Of a DNA stretch of 64,000 bases, positions 17,328-25,592 are shown piece after piece. Position numbers and translations under genes: made by a program. A model generated the notes under the pieces. That model made no database searches. It was not told the origin of the DNA and was given only the letters and a program-made list of their open reading frames with translations. The stretch covers positions 62,001 through 126,000 of the forward strand of contig JAMQGV010000040.1 in assembly GCA_025994075.1 (NCBI GenBank), given 5' to 3'. Numbering within the stretch: position 1 is the first letter of the stretch; each line of letters opens with the position of its first letter. The DNA is from Vicinamibacteria bacterium. Its GTDB lineage: Bacteria > Acidobacteriota > Vicinamibacteria > Fen-336.

Positions 17328-17705
17328 TCAGCCGCGGATCGGCCGCGGGCGCCCGTGCTCGTCGACCGAGACGAGCACGACCTCGGCCTCGGTCACCTTG
17401 ACCCGCTCGCCGGAGCCCGCGCCCCAGCGCTCGGCCTCGACGCTGACCTTGACCGTCACCGAAGTCGTGCCGACCCGCAGCGTCTCCGTGTAGAAGTTGA
17501 CGACGTCGCCGAGGAACACCGGCTGGTGGAACTCCACCTCGCGCATCGCCTTGGTCACGTAGCGCAGCGGCGCCACCTTGCGCGCCTCGACCGCGGAGGC
17601 GAGGTCGATGTGGGACAGGATCACGCCGCCGAAGATGGTGCCGTAGGCATTGGTGTCCTTCGGCAGCAGCAGCACCTTGATCGCCGGGACCTTCTCGTCC
17701 GCCAT
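17328..17705 (-). CDS. Hotdog-fold acyl-CoA thioesterase (YciA/BACH-like)
   Basis: 125 residues forming one hotdog domain. The family signature N-x-x-G-x-x-F-G-G (Asn19 to Gly27) is followed by HIDLASAV with Asp34 as likely catalytic acid, and FHQPVFLGDVVNFY. It hydrolyses acyl-CoA to the free acid and CoA, with chain-length preference unknown. It lies 19 bp after the M28 peptidase gene on the same strand and is likely cotranscribed. A standalone cytoplasmic enzyme. Confidence 0.88.
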   Translation of the reverse strand: MADEKVPAIKVLLLPKDTNAYGTIFGGVILSHIDLASAVEARKVAPLRYVTKAMREVEFHQPVFLGDVVNFYTETLRVGTTSVTVKVSVEAERWGAGSGERVKVTEAEVVLVSVDEHGRPRPIRG

Positions 17706-17724
17706 CGCCTCGCCTCCCCCGCCG

Positions 17725-19341
17725 CTAGCGGGCCGCCGCGGGACGCGCGGGCTCGTCCTTCGGCATCGGCTTGCGCGGCAGACGGTCGGGCCGCGTCGCC
17801 GCCTGCCACACGAAGCCCGCCATCACCGCCGCCGCCTGCTTGAGGTCGGCCTCCTGCAGGCGGTCGTACTCGTCGAGGTTGCGGTGGTGGGTGCGGCTCT
17901 CGTACTCGATGTCGTCCTGGATGAACTGGAAGCCGGGCAGCCCGACCTCGTCGAAGGCCGCGTGGTCGGTGGAGCCGGTGTCGCGCAGCGTCACGGTCGT
18001 CGCGCCGAGGTCGCGGTAGGGCTCGAGCCAGCGCTCGAACAGCTTCGCCGCCGCGACGTTCTGCTGGGCGTAGATGCCGCGGATCTTCCCGCTGCCGTTG
18101 TCGAGATTGAAGTAGGCGGAGAGCAGGCCGTGGCCCGCGTGCACGGTCAGCGGGCCGGTCGGCCGCCGCATGAACGACGGCGTGTCGTCGCTGGCCGGGG
18201 CCGGCGGGCGGCTCGCGAAGTGCTTCGCCACGTGGGCGCGGGCGCCGAGCAGCCCCTGCTCCTCGCCGCTCCACAGCCCGACCCGGATCGTGCGCTTCGG
18301 CGTGACGCCGAGCGACTTCAGGATCCGGATCGCCTCCATCACCACCGCGACGCCCGCGGCGTTGTCGGCCGCGCCCGTCGCGGCGTGCCACGAGTCGATG
18401 TGGGCGCCGAGCATGACCAGCTCGCCGCGCTTGTCGGAGCCGGGCAGCTCGGCCAGCACGTTGGCGTCCATCGCTTCGGCGCCGCCCGCGAACTTCACCC
18501 GCACGTCGACCTCGACCTCGACGGTGCGCCCGGCCTGCACCAGCCGCGCCATGCGGTTCCACTGCTCGGCGCGCACGTGCAGCCACGGCACGCCGGGGTC
18601 GCCCTTCTCGCGCGGCCGCGTGCTCTGCGCCCGCACCTGGCCGTCGGTGCCGGCCGGATCGAGCACGGCCGCGACCTTCTCCTCGACGAGGAACGCGGCG
18701 ATCTTGCGGCGCAGCGCCCAGCGCCGCATGAACTGCTCGCGGCGGGCCGGGTCCATCGCTCGGCGGCCGCCGACCTCGAAGGCGGCCAGTTCCTCGAGCT
18801 CCTTCTCGTCGTAGCGGTCGAGCGTCGGCTTCTCGCCGAGCGGCACCGGCACCGGCTCGCCGAGCAGCAGCACCTTGCCCGCGAGCTTGCCCTTGTGCTT
18901 CGCGAGGTCCTCTTCGCTGTCCAGCTTGACGACCACCGCCGCGCCGCGCACCGGGCCGTCGGTGCCGGGCGCCCAGGCCCGCGCCACGACCGTCAGCGGC
19001 TGCGCCCACGGCGCCACCTGGTGTGCGCTGGCGCGCTCCAGCGTCCAGCCTTCTCCGAACGGGCCCCACGGCTCGAGCTGGGCGTTGGCGAGGCCCCACG
19101 ACGCGAGCTTGTCCTTCGCCCAGGCGTTGGCCCTCGCGAGTTCCGGCGAACCGGTCAGCCGCGGGCCGAAGCCGTCGGTCAGCTCGCGGGCCAGGTCCAT
19201 CACCTGCGAGCGGGCGAACGCCTCCTGGCGGATGCGGGTGGCGATCTCGAGGTCGACCGCCTCTTCGGCGGCCGGCGCGGGCACGGCCAGCGCGAGCTGG
19301 CTCGCGACGGCGAAGGCGGTGATGCGGCGGAAGGCGTTCAT
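17725..19341 (-). CDS. Secreted M28-family zinc aminopeptidase
   Basis: 538 residues with a signal peptide ending near VPAPAAEE. Residues about 120-290 form an inserted protease-associated-like region. The M28 core holds the metal motifs in order: LGAHIDSWHAATGAADNAAG (His, Asp ligands), LWSGEEQGLLG (Glu pair), STDHAAFDEVGLPGFQF, and ESRTHHRNLDEYD with the final His. The C-terminal part LKQAAAVMAGFVWQAA is typical. Such enzymes release N-terminal residues outside the cytoplasm. It lies 21 bp after the MBL-fold gene and 19 bp before the thioesterase gene. Confidence 0.9.
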   Translation of the reverse strand: MNAFRRITAFAVASQLALAVPAPAAEEAVDLEIATRIRQEAFARSQVMDLARELTDGFGPRLTGSPELARANAWAKDKLASWGLANAQLEPWGPFGEGWTLERASAHQVAPWAQPLTVVARAWAPGTDGPVRGAAVVVKLDSEEDLAKHKGKLAGKVLLLGEPVPVPLGEKPTLDRYDEKELEELAAFEVGGRRAMDPARREQFMRRWALRRKIAAFLVEEKVAAVLDPAGTDGQVRAQSTRPREKGDPGVPWLHVRAEQWNRMARLVQAGRTVEVEVDVRVKFAGGAEAMDANVLAELPGSDKRGELVMLGAHIDSWHAATGAADNAAGVAVVMEAIRILKSLGVTPKRTIRVGLWSGEEQGLLGARAHVAKHFASRPPAPASDDTPSFMRRPTGPLTVHAGHGLLSAYFNLDNGSGKIRGIYAQQNVAAAKLFERWLEPYRDLGATTVTLRDTGSTDHAAFDEVGLPGFQFIQDDIEYESRTHHRNLDEYDRLQEADLKQAAAVMAGFVWQAATRPDRLPRKPMPKDEPARPAAAR

Positions 19342-19362
19342 CGGGGCTCCCCTGGCGAGTGT

Positions 19363-20004
19363 CTACAGTTCCTGCAGGAACGGGTTGCGGCGGCGCTCGC
19401 GGCCGATCGTCGTCTCCGGCCCGTGGCCGGCGATCACCCGCGTGCGGTCGTCGAGGGTCAGCAGGCGGTCGCGGATCGAGGCGAGCTCCTGCTCGAAGTC
19501 GCCGCCGGGCAGGTCGGTGCGGCCGACGCTGCCGGCGAACAGCGTGTCACCCGCGATCAGCAGCGGCTCCGCGGCGGCGAAGTGGAAGCAGAGGCTGCCG
19601 GGCGTGTGCCCGGGCGTGTGCAGCGTCTCGGCCTCGAGCGCGCCCGCCTTCACGCGGTCGCCGTGCTCGAGGTGTTCGTCGACCGCCGCCCGCTCCGGTG
19701 CCGCCAGCATGCCGCCGAGCCACGAGGCCTGCACGCCGAGCATGTCGTACAGCGGCACGTCGGCGCGGTGCAGCATCAGCTTCGCGCCGGTCGCGTCCTT
19801 CAGCTCGGCGATCGCGCCGACGTGGTCGATGTGGGTGTGGGTGATCAGGATCGCCCGGCAGCGCAGGCCGTGCTCGCGCAGCACCTGCTGCACGCGGGCG
19901 GGCTCGTCGCCGGGGTCGACGACGATCGCCTCGCCCGACGCCGGGTCGCCGATCACGACGCAGTTGCACTGGAGCAGCCCGACGGGAAACGTTTCGACCA
20001 GCAT
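19363..20004 (-). CDS. MBL-fold hydrolase (glyoxalase II-like)
   Basis: 213 residues. The metallo-beta-lactamase motif THTHIDHVG (His56, His58, Asp60, His61) is followed by HTPGHTPGSLCF, IAGDTLFAGSVGRTDLPGG and VIAGHGPETTIGRE, a full set of metal ligands. This small single-domain subgroup is close to YcbL-type glyoxalase II-like thiolester hydrolases. It is 12 bp after the PAP2 gene. There is no ribosome-binding site; the sequence before the start is TAGGATTCGGATTCG, in which the PAP2 stop codon forms part of a -10-like hexamer. Confidence 0.9.
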   Translation of the reverse strand: MLVETFPVGLLQCNCVVIGDPASGEAIVVDPGDEPARVQQVLREHGLRCRAILITHTHIDHVGAIAELKDATGAKLMLHRADVPLYDMLGVQASWLGGMLAAPERAAVDEHLEHGDRVKAGALEAETLHTPGHTPGSLCFHFAAAEPLLIAGDTLFAGSVGRTDLPGGDFEQELASIRDRLLTLDDRTRVIAGHGPETTIGRERRRNPFLQEL

Positions 20005-20016
20005 CGAATCCGAATC

Positions 20017-20850
20017 CTACGCGAGACGGCGCAGGGCGAAGAGCACCAGCGCCGCCGCCGCGATTCCGGCCAGCGCGTCGACCAGGTAGTGGAAGCCGCC
20101 GTACACGGTGCCGAGCGTCAGCAGCGCCGACAGCACGGCGAGCGCCAGTCCCAGCGGGCGCGACTCGCGCCACGCCGCGGCGCTGGCGACCAGCGAGGCG
20201 GCGACGTGCGACGAGGGGAACGCGGTACCCCAGGCGGAGCCGCCCTCGAGCAGGCGGTGGGTCAGGCGCGCCAGCGCGACCTCGGCGGCCGGGCCCGACA
20301 CGGGTGGCAGCACGTAACGCGGGCCGGCGACCGGCAGCAGCAGGAACACGACGTAGCAGGCGTAGAACGCCGCCATCACCGCGGTCACGACCCGGCGCGC
20401 GCCGGCGCGGTTGCCGAGCAGCCACGGGCCGAGCGGCGCCGCGGCCAGGATCAGGTAATAGGAGAGGTAGCCGCCGTGCAGCAGCGTCGACAGCCACGGC
20501 CACGGCGCCGCGTTCATCCAGCTCCGCGCGGGCTGGCCGCCGAACAGCGCGGCCTCCCAGGCCTGCGCCTCGAGGTCGAACGACAGCCCGTGGGCGCGGT
20601 TGAGCACGCCCACCTGCTGGTAGAGCGCGAACAGCGCGAGCAGCGGGTAGAACTCGCCGACGAACGCCAGCGCCCCGCCGCGAGAGCGCAGGCGCGGTGC
20701 GAGCAGGGCGAGGCCCGCGAGCGCCGCCAGCGCCGTCACCTGGACCAGGGCCGCGCCGCCGGCCAGTCCCTTCCACGGCAGCGCACCGGCGACGAACAGC
20801 GCGTACGCGATCGTCAGCCGGTCCAGCGTCGTCCGCTCGTTCACAACCAT
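20017..20850 (-). CDS. PAP2-family integral membrane phosphatase/transferase (inositolphosphotransferase-like)
   Basis: About 277 residues with six or more membrane helices. The acid-phosphatase motifs are visible as PVAGPRYV, FPSSHVAAS (conserved Ser-His) and YGGFHYLVDALAG (conserved His and Asp). The layout resembles the Aur1/inositolphosphorylceramide-synthase branch (PAP2_3), which acts on phospholipid or sphingolipid headgroups at the outer face of the inner membrane. I use the ATG at 20850; a GTG at 20844 would overlap the upstream SDR stop as GTGA and is equally possible. The product is uncertain. Confidence 0.82.
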   Translation of the reverse strand: MVVNERTTLDRLTIAYALFVAGALPWKGLAGGAALVQVTALAALAGLALLAPRLRSRGGALAFVGEFYPLLALFALYQQVGVLNRAHGLSFDLEAQAWEAALFGGQPARSWMNAAPWPWLSTLLHGGYLSYYLILAAAPLGPWLLGNRAGARRVVTAVMAAFYACYVVFLLLPVAGPRYVLPPVSGPAAEVALARLTHRLLEGGSAWGTAFPSSHVAASLVASAAAWRESRPLGLALAVLSALLTLGTVYGGFHYLVDALAGIAAAALVLFALRRLA

Positions 20851-21809
20851 CCCGCCCCCCGGTAGGCCTCGGCCGTGCGCCGCAGCCCTTCGGCGAGCGG
20901 CGTGGCCGCGCGCCAGCCCGCGTCGCGTTCGAGCGCCGTCGACGAACAGGTCCACGCCGGCGCCAACAGCTCGGGCGCCTTCTCCGGCGACAGCACGCTG
21001 ACCCGGCCCGTGAGTCGCGCGGCCACGCCCGCGACCTGGAGCGCGGCGCGGACCAGCGGCGCGGGGAGCGGCACGGCCCGTGGCGCGCGCCCGACCGCGG
21101 CGCCGATCGCGGCGACCAGCTCGCGCTGGCTGACCACCTCGGGCCCCGCGGCGTGGTACGTGCGGCCGAGCGTCGCCTCCGCACGCGCGGCGCACAGGAG
21201 CGCCTCCGCGAGGTCGGGCCCGTAGACGAGCGAGAGCTCCTGGCGCCCGTCGCCCAGCAGCGGCGCGACGCCCGCCCGCGCCAGCCGGAACAGCCGCAGG
21301 AACTCGCGGTCGCCGGGGCCGTACACCGCGGGCGGGCGCACGATCACGAACGGGGCGCCGGCCGCGCGCACCGCCTCTTCGCCCGCGCGCTTGCTCTCGC
21401 CGTAGGGCGTCACGGGCCGCGGCGGGGCGCTCTCGTCGATCGGCGCCCCGCGCCGCGAGGGCCCGCTGACCGCCAGCGAAGAGACGTGGACGAGCCGCCC
21501 GACGCGAGCGCGCGCGGCCGCCGCGGCCACCCGCCCGGCGCCCTCCGCGTTGACCGCGAAGAACGCGGCGCGCGACGGCGCCGCCACGGCGCCTGCGACG
21601 TGGAAGACGACCTCGGCGCCGTCGACCAGCCGCGCCAGCGCCGCCGCGTCGTCGAGCCCGCCTTCGACCAGCGCGCAGCCTTGCGCCTCGAGCGCCGCGC
21701 CGCGGCGGCGGTCGCGCACCAGCGCGCGCACGGCGTGCCCCTCGCGCCGCAGCGCCCGCGCGAGATGGCCGCCGACGAAGCCGGTGCCGCCGGTGAGCGC
21801 CGCGATCAC
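20841..21809 (-). CDS. NAD-dependent epimerase/dehydratase (extended SDR)
   Basis: 322 residues beginning at the GTG at 21809, whose last bases overlap the stop of the upstream gene (GTGA). The Rossmann motif TGGTGFVGGH (6-15), the HVAGAV loop, and the catalytic Tyr and Lys in TPYGESKRAGEE are all present, with VRPPAVYGPGD after them. This type acts on nucleotide sugars, sterol-like or polyketide-like substrates; the substrate cannot be read here. It lies between a GNAT-like gene and a PAP2 gene, which together suggest a lipid or envelope pathway (inference). Confidence 0.9.
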   Translation of the reverse strand: MIAALTGGTGFVGGHLARALRREGHAVRALVRDRRRGAALEAQGCALVEGGLDDAAALARLVDGAEVVFHVAGAVAAPSRAAFFAVNAEGAGRVAAAAARARVGRLVHVSSLAVSGPSRRGAPIDESAPPRPVTPYGESKRAGEEAVRAAGAPFVIVRPPAVYGPGDREFLRLFRLARAGVAPLLGDGRQELSLVYGPDLAEALLCAARAEATLGRTYHAAGPEVVSQRELVAAIGAAVGRAPRAVPLPAPLVRAALQVAGVAARLTGRVSVLSPEKAPELLAPAWTCSSTALERDAGWRAATPLAEGLRRTAEAYRGAGWL

Positions 21810-22927
21810 CCGATCCGCTTCTCGTACACGCGGTACGTCTTGTAGACCTCGAAGCCCATCCGCACCAGCGCGTTGCGCATCGGGTGGTTGTCCTCGAGCA
21901 CCCAGCCGGCCTCGCCCCAGGTCACGCCGCGGGCGCGGCCGTTCTCCCAGATCCGCGCGTAGAGCAGCGCGTCCACGCCGCGCCGGTGCCACTCGGGCAG
22001 CGCGCCGAGGATGATCACCCGCACGCGGTCGATGCGGCGGGCGGCCCACAGCACCTTGAGCACTCCCGGGAACAGCCGCCCCGAGGGGTTCTTCCGCAGC
22101 GCGACGTTGAAGTCGGGCAGCGCCACCGCCACGCCCACGGGCTGGCCGTCGACCTCCGCGAACAGCGCGAGTGCGGGGTCCACGATCGGCCGCAACTGCT
22201 TCGCGAGGTGGTCCATCTCGTGGTCGGTGAACGGCACGAAGCCCCAGTTGTGCTCCCAGGCCGCGTTGTAGAGCCGCTTGATGTTCTCCACCTCGGCCGC
22301 GAAGCGGCGCAGGTCCAGCGATCGGACCCGCACGCCGTAGCGCTGCTGGACGCGCCGGGCGCCCTCGATCAGCCGCGGCGGCACGCCGTGCTCCCAGGTC
22401 TGGTAGGCGTACAGGTCGCGCACCTTCCGGAGGCCGTGGGCCTCGAGCAGGTCAGCGTAGTGCGGGGGGTTGTGCGGCATCATCAGCACGGCGGGCGTCT
22501 CGAAACCCTCGACGAGCAGGCCGGCCTCGTCGTTCATCGAGGGGTTGACCGGGCCCCGCATCGCGTCGCAGCCGCGGTCGCGCAGCCACCCCTCGGCAGC
22601 CGCGAGCAGCCCGGTCGCCGCCTCCGGGTCGCGCTCGCACTCGAAGAAGCCGAAGAAGCCGACGCGGTCGGCGTGGATCTCGTTGTGGCGGCGGTTGACG
22701 ATGGCGGCGACGCGGCCCACGACCGCGCGGCCGCGGCGGGCCAGGAACAGCTCCTGGTCGGCGTGCTCGTGGAACGGGTTGCGCCGCGGGTCGATCAGGG
22801 CCGCGGCGTCCCGGCGCAGCATCGGCCCCCAGCACGGGTCTCCGGCGTGCAGCCGGTAGGGCAGCGCCACGAAGGCGCGGCGGTCGGCGCCGGCGCGGAC
22901 GGGCTGGACGGCCAGGGGCTCGGTCAC
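21806..22927 (-). CDS. GNAT-like N-acetyltransferase-fold protein
   Basis: 373 residues from the GTG at 22927. Conserved blocks such as WEHNWGFVPFTDHEM, VGVAVALPDFN and GRLFPGVLKVLW in the C-terminal half match a family of uncharacterised acetyltransferase-fold proteins often annotated as hypothetical or GNAT-like. The N-terminal half has FFGFFECERDPEAA and RGPVNPSMNDEAGLL. No ribosome-binding site is seen; TAGGAT lies 8 nt before the start, so the gene probably begins a leaderless transcript running into the SDR, PAP2 and MBL genes. The substrate is unknown. Confidence 0.75.
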   Translation of the reverse strand: MTEPLAVQPVRAGADRRAFVALPYRLHAGDPCWGPMLRRDAAALIDPRRNPFHEHADQELFLARRGRAVVGRVAAIVNRRHNEIHADRVGFFGFFECERDPEAATGLLAAAEGWLRDRGCDAMRGPVNPSMNDEAGLLVEGFETPAVLMMPHNPPHYADLLEAHGLRKVRDLYAYQTWEHGVPPRLIEGARRVQQRYGVRVRSLDLRRFAAEVENIKRLYNAAWEHNWGFVPFTDHEMDHLAKQLRPIVDPALALFAEVDGQPVGVAVALPDFNVALRKNPSGRLFPGVLKVLWAARRIDRVRVIILGALPEWHRRGVDALLYARIWENGRARGVTWGEAGWVLEDNHPMRNALVRMGFEVYKTYRVYEKRIG

Positions 22928-22935
22928 GGCCCCGG

Positions 22936-22941
22936 ATCCTA
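22936..22941 (-). promoter_or_regulatory. Putative -10 for the GNAT-SDR-PAP2-MBL transcript
   Basis: TAGGAT read on the minus strand, with an 8-nt spacer (CCGGGGCC) before the GTG at 22927. Confidence 0.4.
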
Positions 22942-23084
22942 AGCGTTTCCCCCCTTTGTGGCCCGAAACGCTTCTGTTACAGTCCTGCCGTTGCCCGGCT
23001 GCCGCTCGCCGGGGCTTGCACGAAGGCTGGCCGCGCGCGCGGCCGCGGGCGGCGCAGGGCCAAAGTTTTCCTGGAGAACCGGTC

Positions 23085-23678
23085 ATTTCGAACAAGGTCT
23101 TCGTCGGCAACCTGAGCTTCGACGTCACCCGCGAGGAACTGGTCGAGGCGATGAACGCCGCGGGCAAGGTCGTGGACGCCAAGATCCCGACCGACCGCGA
23201 GTCGGGTCGTCCCCGCGGTTTCGCGTTCGTCGAGTTCGAGACGGACGAGATGGCCCAGAAGTGCATCTCGCTGCTGAACGGCCGCGACCTGAAGGGCCGG
23301 GCGCTCCGCATCAACGAGGCCGAGAACCGGCCTCCGCGTCCGGCGGGGGAGCGCCCGTCGTTCGGCGGCCCGCGGCCCGGCGGCTTCGGCGGGCCCCGAC
23401 CCGGGGGCGGAGGCGGAGGCGGGGGCGGCTTCGGTGGCCCGCGCCCCGGCGGCTTCGGCGGCGGCGGCGGCGGCCCGCGTTTCGGCGCGCCTCCCCCTCC
23501 CGACTTCGGCGCCAGCCCCGGGCCGACGCGCCGGCAGCGCGACCGCGGCACGGATCGCAGCTTCGAGCGCCCCAACAAGAAGCGCGAGGGCGGCGGACGC
23601 CCCGAGAGCCCCGACAAGCCCGTGCCTTCCGCGAAGAAGTACAAGCGGCTCGAGGATTTCGACGACTACGACGAGTAG
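23085..23678 (+). CDS. RNA-recognition-motif protein with Gly-rich tail, apparent ATT start
   Basis: The RRM runs from NKVFVGNLSFDVT (RNP2) to RGFAFVEFET (RNP1) and RALRINEAE, about 80 residues. A Gly/Pro/Phe-rich region follows, then a basic stretch and an acidic tail ending DDYDE. Such proteins bind single-stranded RNA and in bacteria often act in cold adaptation. No ATG, GTG or nearby TTG opens the domain. The codon directly before SNKVFVG is ATT at 23085, with GGAGAA about 6 nt upstream, so an ATT start giving a 197-residue protein fits best. The nearest in-frame alternatives, TTG codons such as 22956, would add up to about 43 unrelated residues. Confidence 0.8.
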   Translation: MSNKVFVGNLSFDVTREELVEAMNAAGKVVDAKIPTDRESGRPRGFAFVEFETDEMAQKCISLLNGRDLKGRALRINEAENRPPRPAGERPSFGGPRPGGFGGPRPGGGGGGGGGFGGPRPGGFGGGGGGPRFGAPPPPDFGASPGPTRRQRDRGTDRSFERPNKKREGGGRPESPDKPVPSAKKYKRLEDFDDYDE

Positions 23679-23699
23679 CGGCGAGGGGCGGGCGCGCGC

Positions 23700-25355
23700 G
23701 TGATCCTGCCCCTCCTCCTGCTGCTGGCTGCGCTCCCGCCGCGCCCGTTCGGCGAGGAGCGCCAGTTGCTGGACCGGCGCCTGGCCGCGCTGTCCCGCGC
23801 CCTCCCTGACACGCCCACCGGGCAGGCCGATGCAGCCCACGCCCGCGACCTCGGGCTGGCCGCCGGGCTCACCGCCGTCGATGCCCTCGCCCGCCCGCCG
23901 CGCGAGGCGGGCGCGACCGGCGAAGTGCTGGTCGACGTCACGGCGCTCGGCCTGTACGTCGAGATCGACCGCTTCTTCCGCCAGGTCCAGCTCTCGCCGC
24001 GGCTCGTCGACGTGGTGTCGGTGACGCTGCAGGCGACGCCCGACGAGCGGGTCAAGCTCGACGCGGTGCTGAGCTTCCCCTACCGCCCCGCGCGGGCGCC
24101 GCTGCCGCCTCCGCCCGACGACATGCGCGCGCGCGCCGCCGGCGTGCCGCGCGCCACGGCCGACCAGTTCCTGCGCGACCACGCGCTGCTGCTGGCCAAG
24201 GCCGAGCAGGCCGCGACGCTGCGCCGCGCCCGCCGCAACCCGCGGCTGTTCCTCGCCGAGCTGGCCGCGATCGTGCGCGAGCGCCCGGTCACCCTTTCCT
24301 ACGCGAAGCTCGAGGACGACTTCGTGGTGCGCGGCCTCGCCGCGGGGCTCGGGCCGGTGCTCGGCCTCGAGCGCCGCTTCGAGCGCGGCTTCTTCCGCAT
24401 GAACCAGTTCATGGCCGTGCGCGAGGGGGCTTGCCAGCGCTTCGAGGCCCGCGGGCGGGCGCCGATCGCCGGCCCCGACGCCGACCTGCCGCTGCCGGCG
24501 GAAGACGCCTTCCGCCAGGACGAGGCGCCGTGCCGGCTCGACCGCGACGGCACGACGCTGGGCACTGCGCGCGCGCCGTCGGGCTCGAAGCCGGGCGCCG
24601 GGCCGCTGACGCTGCGGCTGCGCGACGTCGATGCCGCCGACGCGTTCGGCGCGCTGCACGCGATCACCGGCCAGGCCTTCGTGGTCGACGAGGCCGTGGC
24701 GGGCCGCCTCAGCGTCGAGTTCAACAGGGTGACCCTCGACGAGGCGCTGGCCGCGCTCGCGAAGCTGGGCCTCGCGATCTCGCCGCCCGCCGCGGTGCGG
24801 CGGGTGGCCGTCGGGCGCTCCGTGGCCGCGCCGGCGCCTTTCGCGGGCAACGGCGCGACGGGCTCGTTCGCGCTCAAGCGCGCCAGCGTGAGCGACCTGC
24901 TGGCGGTGATGACGGACGCGGATGCGTCGCTGGCCTCGCTCGGCCCCGAGGGCGCGCTGGGCCGGGTCAGCGTGTTCGCCCGCGACGTGCCGCTCGGCGA
25001 GCTGCGCCAGGCGGTGCTGGAGAGCGCGGGACTGCACGAGACGCTGGAGGACGACCGGCGGCTGCTCGCGCGCGAGGGCGAGGCGCCGGGCTCGACGCCC
25101 GTCGCGGCCAGCGGCGCGGTCGCGCGGCTGCAACCCGCACCGCAGGACCTCGCTCTCGGCGAGATCGCGATCGCGGGACTCGGCAACGCGGGCGGCGCGT
25201 CGCTCGCTTTCGCCTACTCGCCCGCCGGTACGCTGTTCGTCTACCGCGCCGGAGACGCGCTCGCCGACGCGACGATCCGCGGCGTCGAGGCGACGGACGC
25301 GCTGATCGACACCGAAGACGGGCCGCTGCGCCTCCGCCTCGCGCCGCTGCGCTAG
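23700..25355 (+). CDS. Secretin-N/PilP-like multidomain protein, possibly type IV pilus or secretion related
   Basis: 551 residues from the GTG at 23700, with a short hydrophobic leader. Two segments, LTLRLRDVDAADAFGALHA and onward (about 300-355) and SFALKRASVSDLLAVMT and onward (about 385-445), resemble the secretin N0/STN-type fold seen in PilQ. The C-terminus (LALGEIAIAGLG ... GTLFVYRAGDALADATI) resembles the beta domain of PilP. The N-terminal 250 residues are not recognised. It has no secretin pore domain. A role as a periplasmic partner of a secretin is inference; no pil genes are adjacent. It follows the RRM gene by 21 bp. Confidence 0.6.
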   Translation: MILPLLLLLAALPPRPFGEERQLLDRRLAALSRALPDTPTGQADAAHARDLGLAAGLTAVDALARPPREAGATGEVLVDVTALGLYVEIDRFFRQVQLSPRLVDVVSVTLQATPDERVKLDAVLSFPYRPARAPLPPPPDDMRARAAGVPRATADQFLRDHALLLAKAEQAATLRRARRNPRLFLAELAAIVRERPVTLSYAKLEDDFVVRGLAAGLGPVLGLERRFERGFFRMNQFMAVREGACQRFEARGRAPIAGPDADLPLPAEDAFRQDEAPCRLDRDGTTLGTARAPSGSKPGAGPLTLRLRDVDAADAFGALHAITGQAFVVDEAVAGRLSVEFNRVTLDEALAALAKLGLAISPPAAVRRVAVGRSVAAPAPFAGNGATGSFALKRASVSDLLAVMTDADASLASLGPEGALGRVSVFARDVPLGELRQAVLESAGLHETLEDDRRLLAREGEAPGSTPVAASGAVARLQPAPQDLALGEIAIAGLGNAGGASLAFAYSPAGTLFVYRAGDALADATIRGVEATDALIDTEDGPLRLRLAPLR

Positions 25356-25363
25356 ACGAAAAA

Positions 25364-25391
25364 GGGGCTGGGCCATGCTGGCCTCAGCCCC
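25364..25391 (+). terminator. Strong hairpin after the secretin-N-like gene
   Basis: GGGGCTGGGCC pairs with GGCC.CAGCCCC (11 bp with one bulged T) around an ATGCT loop, starting 9 bp after the TAG and directly preceded by GAAAAA. It is likely a terminator; no T-run follows. Confidence 0.6.
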
Positions 25392-25592
25392 GAAGTGGCT
25401 CTTGTCGCGAGCCGGCGCGCCTTCACGGCGCGTCCTTCGTCCCGTCAGGTCCGCCAGGCTGCCCGGGCCTTGCTGCGCCGGCCCGTCAGCCTTCGGCTCT
25501 GTTCGGTGGAGTGTCTTCCATCAGTGACGACCTCCGACTTCAAGATGGCGCGCGGGCCGCCCGCCGTCAAGCGAAATCGGATGGCCCGTGCG
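25392..25592. other. Gene-free stretch with further hairpins between convergent genes
   Basis: About 200 bp with no credible coding frame. It holds a 6-bp hairpin (CGCGCC/GGCGCG, 25416-25432) and a short AGCC-TTC-GGCT hairpin near 25490. A perfect 16-bp palindrome centred on CTAG (25587-25602) includes the stop codon of the M24 peptidase gene. It could be a structured RNA or a set of terminators; I recognise no known RNA family. Confidence 0.35.

Noticed and set aside
15384..17843. 819-codon plus-strand open frame
   Set aside because: Antisense to the PknB-like kinase, which has every catalytic motif.
17650..20865. 1071-codon plus-strand open frame
   Set aside because: It lies antisense to five well-supported genes (thioesterase end, M28, MBL, PAP2) and has an Arg/His-rich composition without motifs.
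22958..22973. Sigma-54 type promoter upstream of the RRM gene
   Set aside because: GG and GC elements are eight, not ten, bases apart.
23340..23520. GC-rich simple repeat
   Set aside because: It encodes the Gly/Pro/Phe-rich tail of the RRM protein and is part of the gene.
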